DNA from: Catenaria anguillulae PL171
Taxonomy: Eukaryota; Blastocladiomycota; Blastocladiomycetes; Blastocladiales; Catenariaceae
Reading direction: 5' to 3'
Length of the DNA stretch: 64,000 bases
Assembly: GCA_002102555.1 (NCBI GenBank)
Contig: MCFL01000008.1
Location: 310,001-374,000 of the forward strand
Shown: positions 57,801 through 64,000 of the stretch, piece after piece
Layout: each line of letters starts with the position of its first letter
Numbering within the stretch: the stretch's first letter is position 1
The notes under the pieces: generated by a model
The model's database searches: none
What the model was told of the DNA's origin: nothing
Seen by the model: the letters and a program-made list of their open reading frames with translations, nothing else
Position numbers and translations under genes: made by a program

Positions 57801-60506
57801 AGTGCTTGCGACAGTGAGTCGAGTGCCGCGGCCAAGTCTTGTTTGGAGGCGTCGGCGGCCAGTCCAAGTGTTTGCAACAGTCGACTGGTACTGAGGACGG
57901 GATGTTGGGCAATGGATTCGAGCGCCTCAGCCGGCACACCGTGGGCAATGTTGGTGATGCCCAACGACTCGAGCAGATGTTGCAAGGGTGCGGGATCGAC
58001 CTGGGTTGCAAGCACGCGCATCAAGACCAGGCGCGCATACACGTCGGCCGCCGGCCCGAGCGATGCCGCCTCTGACTGATTGGCAAGCTGCTGCGCAAGA
58101 GCAACGACCATGGGACTAAACGGCAACTTCTTCTCGCCCTTGCCTACGCTCTCAACCGCCTGAGTAATCCGATCTACGAGCGCATACACGCCCTTGATAG
58201 CTTCGCCCAACAAGTTGGTCACGAACACAATGACCTCGCCACTCCTTGGAAACTCGTGCAACCACCACGCGACTTCCTCTTGGCCACCACCCACAAACAC
58301 GGGAGCACTGGCAAGCACCTTGACAAGCAACGGCGCAGACATGTCCGTGAAGGAGCCCTCAGCGTGCACCCGCAACAGCGTGGCCAGAGCATGCGGCGAC
58401 AACTGCGGCGGGCACGCCATAAACAGGCCCAACAAGTCTGGACACAATTCGGGCGGCGGCAGCGGCGACAGCAGTTTTGCCGCGTCAAATGTCGCAGGCA
58501 AATGGGTCGGTGCACACGATGCGAGCACGCGCAAGGTACGCAGAGCGCACAGGTACACCATGGCGGGCGTCACACCTTCTTGCTCCTCAATGGCGCGCGC
58601 GGCCGGCTCGAGTTTTTCGGGTAGCTCGTAGGTCCCAGTGTCGAGTCGTGACTGCGCCGCAAACAGTACCTTGATCACGGCTTGTACCTCGGGGACAAGC
58701 TTGAGCGTTTCAACCAGCACGAGGGTGCGGGTATCTTGCCAAGCGCGCGCTGCGTCGGCGTCACGGCTCGTCCACCATTCGCTTGCCTGTGCGATTGCGG
58801 CTAGGGTCAAGTCGAGTTTTTCAAGAATGGCGAGAACGAGGCGCAGAGTAAAGAAGAGGGCGATAGGCGACGTGGTGAGTGAGAGGCCTCGGTGAAGCGA
58901 AGAGCGCGCAAGCGGCGGTGAGGGGCAGATGTGCACAAGCAGATTGGCAATCGGGGGCGGAGCGAGAGGGTAGATTTCAGCAACCGAAGTGGCCATTGTT
59001 GACGTGGCGCGAACAGACGGGTCGAGGAGTGACGGGACAGGGAGTCCAATGATGCGTGCAACCACATTCACATTGGCCATCCAGCGTGCGCTCGGGCGTG
59101 GGTCCATGGATACAACCATGGAGCGGGTAAACACAGACACGAGCTCAGGCGATGCAGTGAGAATGCCTGCCATGAGTTCGACTTGCAAGGCATCCGTCAA
59201 ATCCAGCTTGGTCAGCAAATTGGCCAACACACGATTCGCAGGTCCGTTCCCGTGCACTTGCTGCTGCCCCTGCTGCGGTGCTCGTCCCGCCGCAGCCACA
59301 CCACCATACACGCCAGCATCCCGATGACACATGCCCCTCCCAGGTTGCGTGCACGCATGCACCAAAAACGCATGTGTCGGCGTGCGATACGCTTCGCTCG
59401 CATTGTAGAGGCGGCGCACATTGTCGATGAAATATCCGTTGAAAAAGGTCGACTTGAGCGCGCGAGTCAACTTGACATCGTCCAAAACGAGTGCAAGCGC
59501 CGCCAACCATTCCGTCACAATCTCGGGTGCATCCTGGTCCATAAACTTGAGCATCGGCCCCAAAAACTCACGATCTTCAACGAGCCGGTGACGCAGTTGC
59601 ACGTCTTCGACGCGCAAGAGGGCCGTGAGGTACTGGAGATAGGTGGACCGGATCGAGACCTTTTGAGACTTTTTCGTCATGAGGGCAAGTGCCGAAAACG
59701 GTACAATGAGTTGCGCGTCGAGAATGTCGCGCCACAAGCCCGCGCGGGTTGCGTGCAGTAGAACACGTAGGGTCGCAATAACGGTTGGCGGGTGGATGGC
59801 ACGGACGAGGGTCGAGCGTATGAGCTCAGTGTGGTGCTTGAGGAGATGGCGAAAAAGTGGTGCTCGGTGGGTTGGGAGCGGGATGGGGACAGAGAGCAGC
59901 AGGGCGATGATGTCCATGATGAGCGGTTGCAGCGGTTGATGTGCCTGTCAACAGAAGCGATTTGGTCAGTCATACGCCGTCCTGATGCCCAACGACTCGG
60001 AAACGTGAAAAGCGAAAAACCCATACCTGAGCCCAGTTGAACGCAGACCACACCTGGCCGAGATCCGGGTTGGCGTCGACGAACTCGACCACGGTCCGCA
60101 TGGACTGCTCTTGCAGCTCGTGTGCGGGCTGGAACAGCAGCCGCAAATGAAACTTGAACTGACGGCATGCACGCATGAGCAGCTCCATATGGGACGACTC
60201 GAGCGCACGTGCCATGTCCTCGGCTGACGCAAACAGCGTTTGGTCCTCCTCCTCCACATGATCTGCCGCGTCTGCTTGCGCGTCTTCCTCGTCACTGGCA
60301 TCCTGACCACGCTTGGACTTGTTGCCGCCATGCTCGCGAGTATCTTCACGTCGGCGGTGGCTCCTGAGATGGGACAGATCGTTTTCAAAGACGGCTCCAG
60401 CGGGCAGCTGCACTTGGGGCAAATCCACCTCCATAGCATCCGATGGGTCGGTGGCGGGCGGTGGCGGCGCCGCCGACGAGAATGATCGTAGGCCGGTGAA
60501 TGACAT
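54871..60506 (-). CDS. URB1: Urb1/Npa1, nucleolar pre-60S assembly factor
   Basis: Three exons, 60506-60027, 59944-55979 and 55899-54871, give 1824 residues with no frame problem. Yeast Urb1 has 1764. The protein is a large helical-repeat scaffold that acts with Dbp6, Npa2, Nop8 and Rsa3 in early 60S subunit assembly in the nucleolus. Family signatures are the N-terminal Npa1 block (LLMRACRQFKFHLRLLFQ, FVDANPDLGQVW), the segment IRSTYLQYLTALL...DQDAPEIVTEWLAAL and the C-terminal block RPLLDMDGIPALNDMLNR...RGWMLMFLE. The first exon also carries an acidic, Lys/Arg-flanked region (SKRGQDASDEEDAQADAAD). Introns are 82 and 79 bases with GTATGG and GTACGT donors. The start at 60506 is the first ATG of exon 1 that follows a plausible leader. 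Confidence 0.88.
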
Positions 60507-60777
60507 GGGAAACTCTGAATCTGGGAGTGTTATTTCATTGAGACGTTCATTATGCAAATGCGACCGTCCATTCCCATGCTTGTTGGCGCCCTTGCGTGTG
60601 TCTGTGTGTGCCCGGTCCATGGCAAAGTGCGTTTCTCATCAGACACGCTCACGTGACACATCACTTGCACGTTCTCCCGTGTTTGCGCCTTTGCCTGTTT
60701 GCTCCTTCACCACCACGCAGCGACGCATCGCCTGCCAGATCATCAGATGCCATGTACACCATGCTGTAACCACCTGA

Positions 60778-62862
60778 ATGCATCTGAATGCGTACCACAT
60801 GACCGCCGGCAACACCAAAGATTGCGTCACCGTGCCCGTTGGAGTTTGGGATTTCGTCATTGCCCACATCCTCGCCGACCAGGATGCCCACCACTCGTGC
60901 TGGCTGGACCTGGTCCGTCTCTCATGGACCTGTCGTGCAGCGTACAAGGCAGCCCGTCAACCGCTCTGGCGCCATCTACGCCTTGTTTTCCGCTTCAAGC
61001 GCGAGTTCCAAAACGACCACGACATTGAGGACGCACCTGCCAAGGATCAGTACACGGAATCGCTCCGGCGGCGACTTCATCAGCAAGTCTACAGGTCGTC
61101 CGTCTTCCCAAAGTTTAACCACGGCCAGCTGAAGAGCAGGGACGAGCGCCTGGTGCGTATTCGTCAAGTGTCCAAGGGATACGCTCATTTGCTGCCGTTT
61201 GTCGTGACGGACGGTAAACTGTACCTCGCCTCGCTGCTCGAAAACGAACGGAATCCCAACGCACCCAACTTTGACGGCCTCATGTCACTTTGGGACGACG
61301 ATTCTGCGTCGCCCACGGACGTGCGCGTTGTTGGGGGCCTCGTCCTTGTTCCGTACCCGCTTCACCTTGTCGACGAGCTCACAATCGACGCCTTGAGCTT
61401 GCACGACGATGGTCGCATCAAATGCCGCGGGCTGGTGGAACTAGACAATGCACTGCCATTCCTTTTTGTCATGGACCCAAGTCAGATCCGTGACTACCAC
61501 TTCTACGCATCGTCAGCCTACAAGTCATGTCCCCTATTTGAAACGGTCGGGCATCACTTTACTGGCGCTGTCAACCACGACTACTTTCTTGCCGGCACCA
61601 TATCCGATAGCCCCACATTTGGGCCAAGCGCTCAAAGTGTCCGCATCTATAACTGCGGGCAGTCGACGTACAAGGATTTCGAATCCGCAATGTGCTCTCG
61701 GCTGTCACGACTGCCTTGCCTCCGCTCGTTTGAGCTTTGCGGCGAGGGTCACTTTGATCTGACTGCTGGTCTCTTCACGTCATCAACAATTACCCGCCTC
61801 GTTCTTGATTACACCCTCAAAGCACAGCCTCAGCCTTCACACCCTGCGCTGCTGTGGACAAACATGCCCGCGCTCATGGAGCTCACCATCAACTTTGAAC
61901 TCGCCAAACTGCTCTTTGTTCCATCTCAATTTGACTCCTCGGCACCCACCATTTTCCCCAACTTGACTCATCTCACATTACTCGACATTTTTTCCTATGC
62001 CCGTAACCACCACCCACTCGGATTTATTCCTTGGACTCCATACTACCACATGCCTCGACTCATGCACTTTCAATGCCCTGCTGGCCACCGCGGATTCCCG
62101 TACGCACAAGCCATGGTTCCCCAACATCTCCACGCCCTGGTATCTCACACGCGGCTTGAGTCGTTTGTTGCGCCTCTCCTTATCACGTTTGGCCAGCTCT
62201 CGGACTACTCCGACGCCGACCATGGCGACGACGTCCACGACGACCCACCGCAGCCTAAACTTACACGAGTCACTGCGACACACCTCACCCACATTGACCT
62301 TCATTCCCAATTTGCCGGCCCTTTCACGTCTCTCGTCAAAGTGCCCGCCCTCGAATCAGCCACATTATCGTCCGGAAGTAGCCATGTGGACACCCGCTGG
62401 ATGCGTCACGTGCCCAACCTGACTCGATTGCACCTTAAGGTGCAGGAATTCAATCCGCGCACTTTCTGGCCGCCGCTCGCGCGGCGAGTACCACAACTGA
62501 CACACCTGACTGTTGTTGATACGTGCAAGTGGAACCAAGCATACTTGAGCGCGTGTCCGAACGGCTCTCGTGCGTCGGATTGCGATTCGGACAACGGCGA
62601 CGATGAGGAAGTGCCCAAGTGCCCTCCCGTAACCTTCGCCAACCTCGAATCACTTTCCTTCACCATGCACTCTGGCACCTACGATTTCGCCAACCTGTGC
62701 CTTCCCCGCCTCAAGCACCTCAATCTCACGCTATCGCACCCAATCACGCACGCGCTCGCATCCGTGTTTCCACAGCTCGAATCGCTCACCGGTTGCAGGC
62801 GACCAATGTCCGATTCAAGCACGCCACTTGCTCGACCACGTTCCCGCGCGCTGCCGGGTTAA
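60778..62862 (+). CDS. F-box/LRR-like protein
   Basis: A 694-residue single open frame. The N-terminus (VPVGVWDFVIAHILADQD, LVRLSWTCRAAYKAARQPLW) looks like a divergent F-box. After a long non-repeat middle, leucine-rich repeats appear from about residue 290 on (LPCLRSFELCGEG, MPALMELTINFEL, FPNLTHLTLLDIF, VPNLTRLHLKVQEF, VPQLTHLTVVDT, LPRLKHLNLTLSHP). A probable SCF substrate receptor. The last about 25 residues (after FPQLESLT) lose coding character, while another frame is coding-like to a stop near 63049 (ELRLRFAGDGNRHVWRALL). One frame change near 62795 would extend the protein by about 80 residues. An in-frame ATG at 60799 is an alternative start. It is divergent from URB1 with only 271 bases between. 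Confidence 0.75.
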   Translation: MHLNAYHMTAGNTKDCVTVPVGVWDFVIAHILADQDAHHSCWLDLVRLSWTCRAAYKAARQPLWRHLRLVFRFKREFQNDHDIEDAPAKDQYTESLRRRLHQQVYRSSVFPKFNHGQLKSRDERLVRIRQVSKGYAHLLPFVVTDGKLYLASLLENERNPNAPNFDGLMSLWDDDSASPTDVRVVGGLVLVPYPLHLVDELTIDALSLHDDGRIKCRGLVELDNALPFLFVMDPSQIRDYHFYASSAYKSCPLFETVGHHFTGAVNHDYFLAGTISDSPTFGPSAQSVRIYNCGQSTYKDFESAMCSRLSRLPCLRSFELCGEGHFDLTAGLFTSSTITRLVLDYTLKAQPQPSHPALLWTNMPALMELTINFELAKLLFVPSQFDSSAPTIFPNLTHLTLLDIFSYARNHHPLGFIPWTPYYHMPRLMHFQCPAGHRGFPYAQAMVPQHLHALVSHTRLESFVAPLLITFGQLSDYSDADHGDDVHDDPPQPKLTRVTATHLTHIDLHSQFAGPFTSLVKVPALESATLSSGSSHVDTRWMRHVPNLTRLHLKVQEFNPRTFWPPLARRVPQLTHLTVVDTCKWNQAYLSACPNGSRASDCDSDNGDDEEVPKCPPVTFANLESLSFTMHSGTYDFANLCLPRLKHLNLTLSHPITHALASVFPQLESLTGCRRPMSDSSTPLARPRSRALPG

Positions 62863-63343
62863 GCTGGCACCGACTCCGGCACACTTTGAGCCTTGCGACC
62901 AGGCGTGTGCTGTAGCAGAGCTTCGGCTGCGGTTTGCAGGCGACGGCAATCGGCACGTTTGGCGGGCGTTGCTTGATGGCGACAGGTTTGGTGCCTGGCG
63001 GCCGGTCGGTGAGAAGGTTGGGTATGGGTGGAGCAGAGGGCGGCGGTGAGGGAAACGGATAAAGAGTTGGTTGCAAGTGTGGTGGAGCATTTGATGGGTA
63101 GCGCGGATCGCGAGCCTGTTGTGACCGTCTATGATGAGGCTTTGAGGCAGTAGGAGGATTCGGTGCGAACGTGTGCTGTAAGTTTTCCCAGCCACTGGCA
63201 GCCGTTGCCTGGCAACGCAATGTTAATGGCAACCCGTCTTGTCTGCAACTGCAACCAGGAGTTAAAATGTGACATCGAAATTTAATCGGCGCTAGTTTAT
63301 TTTGAATTATTACCAACTTGAGTAAACTGATCAATTTTGCCAT
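62863..63343. other. Probable 3' extension of F-box/LRR gene, then intergenic
   Basis: The segment to about 63049 is coding-like in a different frame from the gene before it and is probably its damaged end. The rest, to 63343, has no recognised gene and separates two convergent genes. Confidence 0.35.
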
Positions 63344-64000
63344 CTATCCCTTGGCCTTCTTCCCACCCGCTCCGTTGTTTCCCTCCTTGCCCACCCCACC
63401 TGTGCCAGGCGTTGCCGAGGTCATTCCTCCCGCCCTTGAATCTGCCTGCCCACTGCCCATCATCTGCATGTATTGCTGCCGCACGGCCATATCCCGCTCG
63501 CGTAAAAACTCGGTTGCGAGCTCCTCGGCCTTCAACGATGCAAAGTCGTGTGTTGGCGGTGTTCCGACCTGGACACCTGACCGCTCTGCCTGTTGTGACC
63601 GCTGCTGTGGTGGGCGGTCCAAGAATAATCCAAACTCAACGACCAGCGGCCGTGATCCTTGCGCTCCAGGCAATGGGTTGGTGTCCACCAAAGCAACTGC
63701 TGGCATAACCACAACTGAATTCTCACCATAGAGCAACTCGGACACGTCCAGGTCAACTGTCCCGAGCGTTTCCGACGCCATGACCACCCGCTTGGCTTCT
63801 GGCGGGCTGGAGCCCAGCGACGTGCCCATTGCCTCCGCTGGCTTATGCCCAGCTTTCTTGCTCGGGCTGGTTCCGGACTTCGCGCCGCTCTTGGGCGACG
63901 TTGGGCGTGACGTTGGTGCAGGCGCTGCTGGAGCAGGAGCAGGAGCCGTAGTGGCGGCAGACGCGCTTCCTTTGAAACTTGGCCGGCGCGCGGCATTGTT
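63344..64000 (-). CDS. Unknown protein, C-terminal part, runs off the window
   Basis: The frame is open from the window edge to the stop at 63344 (about 218 residues, 5' end missing). The first about 60 residues are Ala/Pro/Ser/Lys-rich and disordered. A folded-looking segment follows (ASETLGTVDLDVSELLYGEN, RPLVVEFGLFLDRPPQ), then a helix (FASLKAEELATEFLRERDMAV) and a Gly-rich tail ending GGKKAKG. The family is not recognised. The ATG at 63829 lies inside the open frame and is probably internal, because coding character continues upstream to the edge. Confidence 0.55.
   Translation of the reverse strand, partial: NNAARRPSFKGSASAATTAPAPAPAAPAPTSRPTSPKSGAKSGTSPSKKAGHKPAEAMGTSLGSSPPEAKRVVMASETLGTVDLDVSELLYGENSVVVMPAVALVDTNPLPGAQGSRPLVVEFGLFLDRPPQQRSQQAERSGVQVGTPPTHDFASLKAEELATEFLRERDMAVRQQYMQMMGSGQADSRAGGMTSATPGTGGVGKEGNNGAGGKKAKG

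Noticed and set aside
1-64000. CRISPR arrays, bacterial operons, LTR elements or other virus-like elements
   Set aside because: No regularly spaced repeats, no ribosome-binding-site-linked gene strings and no reverse transcriptase, integrase, capsid or envelope-like coding sequence were seen.

Overview
The window reads as nuclear DNA of an early-diverging, probably zoosporic fungus (Blastocladiomycota- or chytrid-like; this placement is inference). The evidence is short GT-AG introns of about 55-110 bases in most genes, fungal/opisthokont housekeeping genes (midasin, Urb1, Rfc4, a complex I B2-type subunit, S-formylglutathione hydrolase), and large lineage-specific families of F-box, leucine-rich-repeat, ankyrin-like and seven-helix proteins. 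No bacterial gene, rRNA, tRNA or CRISPR array was seen.

Layout. 0.1-8 kb: two paralogous nuclear-looking proteins of unknown family, a broken F-box gene and an intact F-box/LRR gene. 8-14.3 kb: a seven-helix membrane protein, S-formylglutathione hydrolase, a decayed ankyrin-like gene and a six-exon secreted ricin-B-type lectin. 14.4-19 kb: two members of an F-box-headed family (here 'family X'); a third lies inverted at 49-51.5 kb. 19.4-26.8 kb: a divergent gene pair (ankyrin-like on minus, CRAL-TRIO on plus) present twice in a row. 26.9-28.2 kb: two small divergent genes, one a complex I subunit with an 18-base exon. 28.7-44.2 kb: MDN1/REA1 with all six AAA modules, the acidic domain and the MIDAS domain. 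44.4-52.9 kb: a coiled-coil gene, a second seven-helix gene, RFC4, family X copy 3 and a single-pass LRR membrane protein. 53-64 kb: a DDE-transposase-derived gene, URB1, another F-box/LRR gene and a partial gene running off the end.

Working together: Mdn1 and Urb1 both serve 60S ribosomal subunit assembly. Most other genes belong to expanding families with no assignable pathway. Urb1, Rfc4, the first F-box gene, both seven-helix genes and family X copy 3 read cleanly. By contrast MDN1 shows about twenty reading-frame breaks, and nearly all behave as one missing base, often in a short homopolymer. Family X copy 2, ankyrin copy B, CRAL-TRIO 2 and the DDE gene show the same signature. This points to local assembly deletions more than to gene death. 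The F-box gene at 1.8-3.0 kb (opposite shift direction) and the ankyrin remnant at 11.8-12.8 kb look like genuine decay.
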